A model generated the notes under the pieces. It did not search any database and was not told the origin of the DNA. It saw only the letters and a list, made by a program, of their open reading frames with translations. Below are positions 17,370-25,649 of a DNA stretch of 64,000 nt, piece after piece. The translations under genes were made by a program, and so were the position numbers. The DNA comes from Sulfurimonas sp. (GTDB taxonomy: Bacteria > Campylobacterota > Campylobacteria > Campylobacterales > Sulfurimonadaceae). Every line of letters begins with the position of its first letter. Within the stretch, counting starts at the first letter, position 1. Where the stretch lies: assembly GCF_023229025.1 (NCBI RefSeq), contig NZ_JALOAA010000003.1, forward strand, positions 18,301 through 82,300, given 5' to 3'.

Positions 17370-19493
17370 ATGAAGCCGACAAAAGAGAGTAGTTTTAGTC
17401 AAACAATCATATATACTCAGATTTTAGGTACTAAAACACTTTTAGCAGTTGACTCTAACATGACTCTAAGATACTTAGATATTGATACTCTTGACGTTTT
17501 GGATGAGCAAAAAATCAACATTTATCATGAGAGGCATAGCTCCAAGCTAGTCTCGTTTAGTTCTGAAGGTAATTTTTTTGCGCTGATAGACAAAGAGTAT
17601 AAATGCTCAAAGCTTTATGACAAAAAAGCAAATAGAGTTATTGCCAAGGTTGATAGACATCAAGGTGAAGTCTCATGCGTGGCAATTGATCCAAAAGATA
17701 GATATATGTTCTCATGCGGTGATGACGGTATGACATACGTAGTAGATATTAAAAGTGCCCAGCTCTCCTTTACTCTTCCGCCACATAAAGATTTTGTTAC
17801 AGATATAGCCTTTAGTAAAGACGCTAAATATGTTGCAACTTCAAGTTATGATAAAAATATCTCTCTATATAATTTAGCCATAATGGCTCCCAAAGATAAA
17901 TTAAAAGCCCACTCGGCCCCTGTTTTAAAAGTAGAGTTTTTAGACAACCATAGACTCTTTAGCCTCGATAAGAAAAACAGTGCTATAGTTTGGGATATTA
18001 ATAGTTCTAAAGTCATAGCAAGATTAAAAGGCATACATGATGAGGCAACATCTGTTGTTGTTGCCAACAACGGTAGATTTCTTTTCTTGGGCACAAAACT
18101 TGGTTATATTCTTGTTTACGATCTCTTTAATTATGAACAGATTTCAAAAAAATATATAAAATTAAGCGCTGCTATAACCTCTTTGAGCTTTGATGAGTTA
18201 AAAAATTCTCTTATTATTTGCACTGATGGAGGAGAGCTTCTTTTTTATAATATATTTTATAAAGAGGAGAGTTTAGATAAAGCAGTAGAAGAGAAAAACT
18301 ACGCTCCTCTAGCAAGCTATATAAGAGAGAACCCTCTTTTAAAATACACTAAAACATATAGAATTTTTGAGAACTTATGGGAAAAAACAGTGCAGAGAGC
18401 AAAGCTACTTCTACAAAATAGCGAAAAAGAGAAAGCAGTTAGGCTTTTTGATGATTTCACCGTAATAGCATCTAAAAATCAGAAGATGCAAAAATTAATT
18501 TTGGAGTATGCCGAGTATGATAAATTTTTAGCCTTTATTAAATCTAGAAAATTTGCTCTTGCTTATGCTCTTGCGCAGTTGTACCCGTTATATAAGCAGA
18601 CGAGAGTCTATAGGTCAATGGAGGAAGAGTGGAAGAAGGATTTTGAACTTGCTAAGAAGTATATGCTTGATAAAAAATTAAGCAGTAAAGCCAATGAGAT
18701 ACTCGCACCATACAGAGGAGTTAGTGAAAAAACAGCGTTAATTCAAGAATTTATGCTAAATCTTAATACTCATAAAAGATTTAAAGATGCTATTGCTAGC
18801 AGAAAGTTTAAATTAGCTTTTGATATTCTTAAACAAAACCCATCTTTAAGGGAGTGTCCGGAGTATAAAGCCTTAATAAACTACTCAGATAATCTTTATA
18901 TGAAAGCAGAGCTAATGATGGGCAATCAAGACTTAAATGCAGCGCTTAAAATTTTTCGTGTATTGCTTGATTTTGAAGATTTTAAAAATGAGGCAAGAGA
19001 AGCAATAGCGGAGATAGAAGCTAAGCAGAGATTCTTTAGTGCAGTAAAAGATGAAAACAGTTCTCTTGCATACAATATTATGGATGAGTTTTGCATCTTA
19101 AAAGAGAGTCAAGAGGGGAAAAAGCTTCAATCATTATGGGAGAGTAATCTTCAAAAAGCAGATAAGTATGCAGAGAATTTGGATGTTAATTCAGCAAAAA
19201 AAGTTTTAGCAAACTATATGAATGTAAAATCTAAAAATGTTGAGATTGCAAATATATTTTCAAAAATATATATTAAACAGCTACATGAAGCTCTTAAAGA
19301 GAATATAGAACAAAGAAATATCGAGATAGGGATAAAGAACTATATACTTTATTTTGGGCTAACAGAGCAGATTGAGAACTATTTTGAAGCATTTAAAGTG
19401 AAGTTTTTAAATAGTAAATTAAATATAAAATCTCAAAAACAAGGCTCGATTGAGAGCTGGCGACCATCAATGATAGTTAATAATATCTTATAA
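17370..19493 (+). CDS. WD40 repeat protein with long helical C-terminal half
   Basis: The first about 300 residues form WD40-like beta-propeller repeats (for example VSCVAIDPKDRYMFSCGDDGMTYVVDI, VTDIAFSKDAKYVATSSYDKNISLYN). The remaining 400 residues are strongly helical with repeated YxxAxxLxxxYxxxK-type segments that look like TPR or similar solenoid repeats. No signal peptide or TM is seen, so it is probably a cytoplasmic scaffold. 707 aa. It starts 8 bases after ilvA. I do not recognise a named family and assign no function. Confidence 0.8.
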   Translation: MKPTKESSFSQTIIYTQILGTKTLLAVDSNMTLRYLDIDTLDVLDEQKINIYHERHSSKLVSFSSEGNFFALIDKEYKCSKLYDKKANRVIAKVDRHQGEVSCVAIDPKDRYMFSCGDDGMTYVVDIKSAQLSFTLPPHKDFVTDIAFSKDAKYVATSSYDKNISLYNLAIMAPKDKLKAHSAPVLKVEFLDNHRLFSLDKKNSAIVWDINSSKVIARLKGIHDEATSVVVANNGRFLFLGTKLGYILVYDLFNYEQISKKYIKLSAAITSLSFDELKNSLIICTDGGELLFYNIFYKEESLDKAVEEKNYAPLASYIRENPLLKYTKTYRIFENLWEKTVQRAKLLLQNSEKEKAVRLFDDFTVIASKNQKMQKLILEYAEYDKFLAFIKSRKFALAYALAQLYPLYKQTRVYRSMEEEWKKDFELAKKYMLDKKLSSKANEILAPYRGVSEKTALIQEFMLNLNTHKRFKDAIASRKFKLAFDILKQNPSLRECPEYKALINYSDNLYMKAELMMGNQDLNAALKIFRVLLDFEDFKNEAREAIAEIEAKQRFFSAVKDENSSLAYNIMDEFCILKESQEGKKLQSLWESNLQKADKYAENLDVNSAKKVLANYMNVKSKNVEIANIFSKIYIKQLHEALKENIEQRNIEIGIKNYILYFGLTEQIENYFEAFKVKFLNSKLNIKSQKQGSIESWRPSMIVNNIL

Positions 19494-19653
19494 TACTGTT
19501 ACTATTTGAACAGATATATATTACTTTTTATATTTATAAAAGAATCAACTACTATATTAATGCTATTTTGTTATTATTTAGTAACATTTATATTTTTATT
19601 CTTATTAAATAAAGAGTGAAAATATAAATAAATTTTCTAAAAGGAGCTTTATA
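19494..19653. other. AT-rich intergenic region before the small exported peptide
   Basis: 160 bases with no coding potential. It contains two short inverted repeats of the form CTGTT-N8-AACAG (19497-19514) and TGTTA-N8-TAACA (about 19569-19586). These could be operator half-sites for a regulator of the gene at 19654, but both are short. Confidence 0.3.
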
Positions 19654-19788
19654 GTGAAAAAAGTTATATCAATTATGCTTTTGATGCTAGGTGTAGCAAC
19701 AGCTTTGAGTGCAACTCAAACTTCTAGCGATGATAAAGCTATAATCATGGGTGAAGGAAATCATCCGGATAAAGGTATCTTGTTCTAA
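19654..19788 (+). CDS. Small exported peptide, 44 aa, unknown function
   Basis: GTG start with AAGGAG 7 bases upstream. Residues 1-20 are a clear Sec signal peptide: KK, a hydrophobic core and LSA as a cleavage site. The mature part would be about 24 residues, polar and acidic, with D, N, H and a C-terminal GILF. There are no cysteines, so it is neither a lipoprotein nor a disulfide peptide. A perfect hairpin terminator follows 20 bases after the stop. The strong start signals, signal peptide and own terminator argue that it is real. Confidence 0.65.
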   Translation: MKKVISIMLLMLGVATALSATQTSSDDKAIIMGEGNHPDKGILF

Positions 19789-19808
19789 AAGGTGCCTATT
19801 TAGTTACC

Positions 19809-19832
19809 TACTACTCCCTTTAGGGAGTAGTA
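19809..19832. terminator. Bidirectional hairpin terminator
   Basis: A perfect 10-bp stem (TACTACTCCC with GGGAGTAGTA) around a TTTA loop, then TATATATTT. It lies between the convergent small peptide gene and the porin gene and should stop transcription from both. Confidence 0.75.
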
Positions 19833-19839
19833 TATATAT

Positions 19840-21087
19840 TTAAAACTTCAATGAAGCAATTAAACGAACAGCGTCGTTTTTGTAGTCTGCTCCTGTCTTA
19901 ACATCCATATCTTGATGAATATAGATTCCTGTTAAGTTTACATATTGACCGATTTTTGCACTTGCAATTAGGTCAAACTCAGTTCCTTCTTGTGAAGACT
20001 GATCTGCGTTTTGCAGAGAAGCAGCAAGTTTTAATAGGTCAAACTGGTAGCTCGCCGCAACTCTTATAGTATCTGTATCTCTAGCACCTACAAACGCACC
20101 ATCTTGAAAAACAGATTGTGTATATACTTTTGATTTATCACCGGTTGCAACATTGGCAATTGCTACGGTTCCTGTGTTACCTGTTGCAGTTGTTGAAAAA
20201 GAGACGTCTGTGCTGAACTTCTCAACTGTATAGCCTAGTTTTGCCGCTGTAATCATCGAATCGTCAACACCCGCAGTTGCAACGTCTATGCCGCTGTTTT
20301 GTATACCCATAAAAAGACCTGACATCTTATACTCTACGTCTGCCCAGTAAGCTGTTAGATTTGAGTTTACATTGTAGTACCATAGATTAACCCCAAGCTC
20401 ATCTATAGGTTTAATTAATGCACCAAATGCATAAGCTCCTTTTTTGCCATCTGTTACCGTAGTACCGTCATAAGAGCTGCCAAAACCGTAAAATTCTCCG
20501 TTATGCATTGTAGTACTTGGAAAATTAGTATTAGTTGCGTTTCCGGCACTTGAACCACCGTTATGTTGATGTACATAGGCTGCTACAAGAGTTGTGTATG
20601 GAATGTCGCTATTTATTAATAAGGCTGCATCAAAAGTATTGTAAGATGCATTCCATCTCTCTGTAAAGAGTAGTGGAGTGTTGAGTGCTTGACGACCTAG
20701 AACAATAGATGTATTTGAGATTGTGTAGTCAAGATTGACTTCACTAATCCAGATCTGAGTTCTATAGTAGCCATTATCACTCTCCCAACCTGCACCTGCC
20801 GTTGAGATATCTTTTACAAAACTCTTCTCTAGTCCAAGAGTATCAAGTGCCATAACACTAGCCTTACCCTTTAAACCATCATATAAATCTGCACTTACCC
20901 CTAGTTCCATAGCAGCAGTACCGACACTGCTGTTTTGCTGAAACAAATCATTATTTGGGGTATTTTCTTTAGCTGTAGTCTGATACCAATATTTAACTTC
21001 CCCTTTTAATTTTACATTCTCAATCGCATATTGTGAGGTTGCTAGAAGCAAAGCTAAAAACGGAACTATTGTTTTTGATATTCTCAT
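19840..21087 (-). CDS. Outer membrane porin (MOMP/OprD-like)
   Basis: A 415-aa outer membrane beta-barrel with an N-terminal signal peptide (about residues 1-20, basic start then hydrophobic core), alternating amphipathic strands and a C-terminal phenylalanine (LIASLKF) recognised by the Bam machinery. It resembles the major porin type of Campylobacter and Sulfurimonas. It likely allows diffusion of small solutes. It is monocistronic, with its own promoter region upstream and the shared hairpin terminator downstream. AAGGATACATC precedes the ATG. Confidence 0.85.
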   Translation of the reverse strand: MRISKTIVPFLALLLATSQYAIENVKLKGEVKYWYQTTAKENTPNNDLFQQNSSVGTAAMELGVSADLYDGLKGKASVMALDTLGLEKSFVKDISTAGAGWESDNGYYRTQIWISEVNLDYTISNTSIVLGRQALNTPLLFTERWNASYNTFDAALLINSDIPYTTLVAAYVHQHNGGSSAGNATNTNFPSTTMHNGEFYGFGSSYDGTTVTDGKKGAYAFGALIKPIDELGVNLWYYNVNSNLTAYWADVEYKMSGLFMGIQNSGIDVATAGVDDSMITAAKLGYTVEKFSTDVSFSTTATGNTGTVAIANVATGDKSKVYTQSVFQDGAFVGARDTDTIRVAASYQFDLLKLAASLQNADQSSQEGTEFDLIASAKIGQYVNLTGIYIHQDMDVKTGADYKNDAVRLIASLKF

Positions 21088-21324
21088 GATGTATCCTTTT
21101 TTACGCTAGAGTCTATTAAAGTATAATAGCATAATTTTAAGATTTATCTTATAAACTCTTTATAATGCCTTTGTCTTTGCTTTTTATTAGGTTTGCTTTA
21201 TTGATATTTCTCCTGGCTTTTTAAAGATAGATAAACTGTCTAATTTTTTTATATTACAGATTTAAACTCGAATATAGCTCACTTTATATATAATTGGCGA
21301 ATTTTTTAATATAGGAGACTTTTC
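21088..21324. promoter_or_regulatory. Divergent porin/ilvB promoter region
   Basis: The largest non-coding gap (237 bases). The plus strand has a perfect TATAAT at 21289-21294, 30 bases before the ilvB ATG, with ATAGGAG as ribosome binding site. The minus strand has ATTATACT about 40 bases before the porin start as a candidate -10. No leader peptide rich in branched-chain residues or attenuator hairpin was recognised. Confidence 0.5.
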
Positions 21325-23022
21325 ATGCAGATAAGTGGCGCTCAGATGGTTATTGAAGCCTTAATTGCAGAGGGAGTAGAGACAGTTTTTGGCTACCCCG
21401 GCGGAGCAATTATGAATGTCTACGATGAGATTTATAAGCAAGATAAATTTAAACATATATTGACTAGACATGAGCAAGCAGCCGTTCATGCAGCAGAGGG
21501 TTACGCAAAAGTTAGCGGAAAAGTCGGAGTTGCAATGATTACAAGCGGTCCTGGTTTTACAAATGCCGTAACAGGATTAGCAGATGCCTATATGGACTCT
21601 ATTCCGTTAGTAGTTATAAGCGGGCAGGTTCCTATGAGCTTAATAGGTACGGACGCTTTTCAAGAGATTGATGCGGTTGGAATTAGCCGTTCTTGTACAA
21701 AACATAACTATTTAGTTACTGATGCAGCAGAACTTCCACGCATACTTAAAGAGGCTTTTTATATAGCTTCAAGCGGCAGACCGGGTCCTGTTCATGTTGA
21801 TATTCCAAAAGATGTAACTGCTCAAATAGCAAACTTTGACTACTCGATTGAACTCGGTTTAGAGACCTATAAGCCGCATACAAAAGGTAACCCGCGCCAG
21901 ATTAAAAAAGCGATGGAGGCTATCTCAAAAGCAAAAAGACCACTCTTTTATTTGGGTGGCGGTATTATAAATTCAAATGCCGCTTATGATGTAAGAGAGC
22001 TAGTTCATGCAACAGGAATTCCTGCTGTTGAGACCTTTATGGCAAGAGGAACACTTAGTCATGATGATGAGTATTTGATATCTATGCTTGGCATGCATGG
22101 GAGTTATGCCGCTAATATGGCTATGAGTGAGACAGACTTAGTTATAGGTTTGGGTGCTAGATTTGATGATCGTGTAACAGGAAAGATATCTGAGTTTGCT
22201 AAAAATGCAAAAGTCATACATGTTGATATAGACCCTGCAAGCATCTCTAAGCTTGTAAATGCAGACTATCCGATAGTCGGGGATGTTAAGAATGTTGTCC
22301 AAGAGATGTTAAAGCTCTCATCAAATATTAACCCTGTTAAATATGCATCATGGAGAAAAACTATAAACAATTTTGATACGCTTCACCCTCTGACATATCA
22401 TGAGGACACTAAAAGAATAAAACCTCAATGGGTTATAGAGAGAGTCGGTAAGCTTTTAGGAGATGATGCAAACATATCTACGGATGTCGGACAACATCAG
22501 ATGTGGGCTGCTCAATTCTATCCATTTAGCCGTCCAAGACAGTTTATAAGCTCCGGTGGGCTAGGTACTATGGGCTTTGGTTTTCCAGCAGCGATAGGTG
22601 TAAAAGCAGCAGCACCGGATAAGGTAAGCATAAACTTTACGGGAGACGGCTCAATTCTCATGAACTGCCAAGAGCTTATGACGGCAGTTGAGAAGAAACT
22701 CCCGGTTATTAATATTATTTTAAACAATAATTATCTTGGGATGGTTCGTCAATGGCAATCTCTATTTTATGAAAAAAGACACAGTGAGACAGATTTAAGC
22801 GTACAGCCCGATTTTGTAAAGCTTGCAGAGGCTTTTGGCGGAATAGGGTATAGAGTTGAGACTAAAGATGAGTTTGATGCAGCACTCAAAGATGCGCTAG
22901 AGAAAAATATAGTTGCTTTTATAGATGTTGTAGTTGAGAGACTTGAGAACGTTATGCCGATGGTACCATCTGGCGGTTCACTTTTTAATATGATGCTATT
23001 AGAGAAGAAGGAGAAGAAATAA
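21325..23022 (+). CDS. ilvB: Acetolactate synthase large subunit
   Basis: Thiamine diphosphate enzyme that condenses pyruvate with pyruvate or 2-oxobutanoate for valine, leucine and isoleucine. Visible: the catalytic Glu region (RHEQAAVHAAEGYAK), the TPP motif GDGSILMNCQELMTA...NNNYLGMV and a central FAD-binding domain. 565 aa is normal. The stop overlaps the ATG of ilvN by one base, so the two subunits are made together. Confidence 0.96.
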   Translation: MQISGAQMVIEALIAEGVETVFGYPGGAIMNVYDEIYKQDKFKHILTRHEQAAVHAAEGYAKVSGKVGVAMITSGPGFTNAVTGLADAYMDSIPLVVISGQVPMSLIGTDAFQEIDAVGISRSCTKHNYLVTDAAELPRILKEAFYIASSGRPGPVHVDIPKDVTAQIANFDYSIELGLETYKPHTKGNPRQIKKAMEAISKAKRPLFYLGGGIINSNAAYDVRELVHATGIPAVETFMARGTLSHDDEYLISMLGMHGSYAANMAMSETDLVIGLGARFDDRVTGKISEFAKNAKVIHVDIDPASISKLVNADYPIVGDVKNVVQEMLKLSSNINPVKYASWRKTINNFDTLHPLTYHEDTKRIKPQWVIERVGKLLGDDANISTDVGQHQMWAAQFYPFSRPRQFISSGGLGTMGFGFPAAIGVKAAAPDKVSINFTGDGSILMNCQELMTAVEKKLPVINIILNNNYLGMVRQWQSLFYEKRHSETDLSVQPDFVKLAEAFGGIGYRVETKDEFDAALKDALEKNIVAFIDVVVERLENVMPMVPSGGSLFNMMLLEKKEKK

Positions 23023-23495
23023 TGGAGAAGAGTGAAAGAAGAGTTATTTCTGTTATTGTGGTAAATGAGGCGAGCGTGCTCTCTCGTATTACTGATCTTT
23101 TTTCCGGTCGCGGATACAACATCACGTCACTAACTGTTGCTCCGATTCCAGATAGCAAATACTCTAGACTTACTATAGTTACGTCAGGCTCAATCAGAGT
23201 TATAGAGCAGATTACAAAACAGCTTCATAAGCTAATACCTGTCTTGAGAGTCTATGAACATGCTGATTTGGTTGAAAAAGAGATGGCACTCATAAAATTT
23301 CCTGCATCTGAAGATATTACGGATATAGCGACTCTTTGCGCTGCATATAACGGAAAGATTGTTAATGTAGCAGAGAATGTTATTATAGTTATGGTTGCAG
23401 ATGAGCCAAAGAGAGTTGATAATTTTCTAAAAATAATTAATAAATATAATCCAAAAGAGATAGTAAGAAGCGGTGCCGTAGCACTAGAGAGATAG
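23022..23495 (+). CDS. ilvN: Acetolactate synthase small (regulatory) subunit
   Basis: 157-aa regulatory partner of IlvB carrying an N-terminal ACT domain (VISVIVVNEASVLSRITDLFSGRGYNITSLTV) that binds valine for feedback inhibition, then the C-terminal ALS_ss domain (EIVRSGAVALER ending). It starts at the last base of ilvB (TAATG). lpxD follows 5 bases downstream, so lipid A genes may be read from the same transcript. Confidence 0.95.
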   Translation: MEKSERRVISVIVVNEASVLSRITDLFSGRGYNITSLTVAPIPDSKYSRLTIVTSGSIRVIEQITKQLHKLIPVLRVYEHADLVEKEMALIKFPASEDITDIATLCAAYNGKIVNVAENVIIVMVADEPKRVDNFLKIINKYNPKEIVRSGAVALER

Positions 23496-23500
23496 ATTAA

Positions 23501-24451
23501 GTGCTCTTTAGTAATGTTGCCGCGCATTTAAAACTCGATTTTGTAGGTAAGGATTTGGAGATAGACTCTATGAATGAGCTCTCCCTCTCCTTGCCATCAC
23601 AACTTGCATTTGCTCTGCATAAAAAATACTCTTGCGAGTTGAAATCCTCCAAAGCAAAAGCTTTTTTAATTACTAGCTCGTTAATTGAGCATCTCCCTGA
23701 GGACTCTTCATATATTGTTAGCGAAGATGTATCTATCTCCATGGCAGAGGCTACAAAACTATTTCATAAAAGTCCCATTGAGTCAAATCTCCCAGAGGCA
23801 GTAATTGGCAAAGAGTGCTACATAGATGCTATGGCAAAAATTGAAAGCGGTGTGGTTATAGGCTCAAATGTGACTATTATGGCAGGTGCATATATAGGTA
23901 CAAATGTCGTTATTAAAGACAATACGCTTATATATCCAAATGTAACTATCTACAGGGACACCATGATAGGAAGCGGCTGTATTATACATGCAGGAAGCGT
24001 AATAGGGGCTGATGGATTTGGGTTTTCGCATACGAAAGAGGGCAAGCATATAAAGATATATCAAAATGGAAATGTTATAATAGAAGATGATGTAGAGATT
24101 GGTGCTAATTGTGCAATCGACAGAGCTATCTTTAACTCTACTATAATTAGAAGAGGTACGAAACTAGACAACTTTATCCATATAGCGCACAATTGTGATA
24201 TTGGGGAAAATTCAATATTTGTTGCGCAAACCGGAGTAGGCGGCTCTACAAAACTTGGACACAACTGTGTTGTTAGCGGTCAGAGTGCTTTTAGTGATCA
24301 TCTAAGTATTGCGCCGTTTTCTACTTTTACTGCAAGAAGCGGAGTTACAAAGAGTATTACGGATAGCGGCGGAGTTTACAGCGGATTTCCGCTTATGAAT
24401 CATAGGGATTGGAAAAGGTTACAGATTAGGATTGCAAAGCTAGATCAATAG
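23501..24451 (+). CDS. lpxD: UDP-3-O-acylglucosamine N-acyltransferase, first copy
   Basis: LpxD adds the N-linked hydroxyacyl chain to UDP-3-O-acylglucosamine in lipid A synthesis, using acyl-ACP. 316 aa with an N-terminal uridine-binding domain and a left-handed beta-helix of hexapeptide repeats. The catalytic His is kept in [16 protein letters not shown] start, no strong ribosome binding site. Compared with the second copy its uridine-binding domain is much more diverged, while the helix is well conserved. It may prefer another substrate or acyl chain. Confidence 0.85.
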   Translation: MLFSNVAAHLKLDFVGKDLEIDSMNELSLSLPSQLAFALHKKYSCELKSSKAKAFLITSSLIEHLPEDSSYIVSEDVSISMAEATKLFHKSPIESNLPEAVIGKECYIDAMAKIESGVVIGSNVTIMAGAYIGTNVVIKDNTLIYPNVTIYRDTMIGSGCIIHAGSVIGADGFGFSHTKEGKHIKIYQNGNVIIEDDVEIGANCAIDRAIFNSTIIRRGTKLDNFIHIAHNCDIGENSIFVAQTGVGGSTKLGHNCVVSGQSAFSDHLSIAPFSTFTARSGVTKSITDSGGVYSGFPLMNHRDWKRLQIRIAKLDQ

Positions 24452-24460
24452 GAGTTAGGT

Positions 24461-25411
24461 ATGGATTTAAAAGAGATTGCAAAAATTTTAAAGTGTGATT
24501 ATAGCGGTGAGAGTTTTAATATAACAAAGATGAATACTCTAAAGGATGCAACTAAAAGTGAGATATCTTTTGTTGCAAACTCAAAGTATATAAAAGAGAT
24601 ACAAAACTCAAATGCCGGTGCGATTATAGTAGATAAAGCAACTAAAGAGTTTGTACCCAAAGGCTCTATTGCCATGGTTGTTGAAAATCCCTATTGGGAG
24701 ATGGCTACACTCTCAAAATATTTTGCACCTCCCATTGAGGATGAAACTTTAGCGGAGCCAAAAATTGGCAAAGGGAGTGTTGTCTCGTCAAAAGCCGAGA
24801 TTGCAAAAGGCGCTGTAATTGGAGAGAACTGCACTATCATGGCGCATGTTTATATAGGTGCAAATGCTCAAATTGGCGATAACACCATAGTCTATCCGAG
24901 TGTGAGCATATATAGAGACTGCAAGGTCGGAAATGACTGTATAATCCACGCAAACTCTACTATAGGAAGTGATGGGTTCGGTTTTGCGACAAACAAGATG
25001 GGTGAGCATAAAAAGATATATCAAAACGGAAATGTTGTTATAGAAGATGATGTTGAAATTGGAAGTTCAACTACAATAGATAGAGCAGTTTTTGGAACAA
25101 CTCTTATAAAGAACGGTGTTAGAATCGACAATCTTGTTCAGGTGGGACACAACTGCATTATAGGCGAATACTCAGTTTTGGTTGCGCAGTCCGGTATTTC
25201 AGGCTCAACTACAATGGGAAGAAGTGTTGTTATGGGTGGACAGAGCGCTACTGCAGGGCACTTGTCAATTGCGCCTTTTACGACTATGGCGGCAAGAAGC
25301 GGAGTTACAAAGAGTATTAGCCAAAGCGGCTTAACATTTGCGGGGTTTCCGCTGATGGAGCATAGAGTATGGTTGAAACTTCAGGGTAAAATTGCTAGAC
25401 TTATAAAATAG
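24461..25411 (+). CDS. lpxD: UDP-3-O-acylglucosamine N-acyltransferase, second copy
   Basis: A second complete LpxD, also exactly 316 aa, starting 9 bases after the first, with AGGAG before the ATG. It has the usual LpxD N-terminal domain (DATKSEISFVANSKY, AIIVDKA), the hexapeptide helix, the active His in VQVGHNCIIGEYS and the GGQSATAGHLSIAP motif. By eye this copy looks closer to canonical LpxD. The two tandem genes most likely arose by duplication. Confidence 0.9.
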   Translation: MDLKEIAKILKCDYSGESFNITKMNTLKDATKSEISFVANSKYIKEIQNSNAGAIIVDKATKEFVPKGSIAMVVENPYWEMATLSKYFAPPIEDETLAEPKIGKGSVVSSKAEIAKGAVIGENCTIMAHVYIGANAQIGDNTIVYPSVSIYRDCKVGNDCIIHANSTIGSDGFGFATNKMGEHKKIYQNGNVVIEDDVEIGSSTTIDRAVFGTTLIKNGVRIDNLVQVGHNCIIGEYSVLVAQSGISGSTTMGRSVVMGGQSATAGHLSIAPFTTMAARSGVTKSISQSGLTFAGFPLMEHRVWLKLQGKIARLIK

Positions 25412-25427
25412 TAATAAAGGATTATTT

Positions 25428-25631
25428 ATGTCAAAAATAATAAAATTAAGCGGAACAAAAAAAGGTATCATATCTGTAACTAAGATTGATGAGCCATATG
25501 GTGCAAATAGTGCAAGCGTAGCGAGCGTTGGTATATCTTTGGCAGGAAATGAAAATGAGCCTGAGTGGAAGGTGCATATCCCTTTTGCAAATCTAGATGA
25601 AGTCATCGAGGCTCTTAAAGAGTTAAAATAA
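25428..25631 (+). CDS. Conserved-looking small protein of unknown function, 67 aa
   Basis: ATG with AAAGGA upstream; lies 16 bases after lpxD and 18 before tamA in the same run. The sequence shows beta-strands (KGIISVTKI, ASVASVGISLAG, EWKVHIPFAN) and a C-terminal helix (LDEVIEALKELK). It has no signal peptide and no cysteines. I do not recognise the family. A passing resemblance to PC4-type single-strand binders is too weak to claim. Confidence 0.7.
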   Translation: MSKIIKLSGTKKGIISVTKIDEPYGANSASVASVGISLAGNENEPEWKVHIPFANLDEVIEALKELK

Positions 25632-25649
25632 TAGCTTGTTGGAGTGTAG

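Noticed and set aside
21178..21240. Short hydrophobic ORF in the porin/ilvB gap
   Set aside because: No ribosome binding site and only 19 codons; composition of T-rich DNA gives hydrophobic codons by chance.
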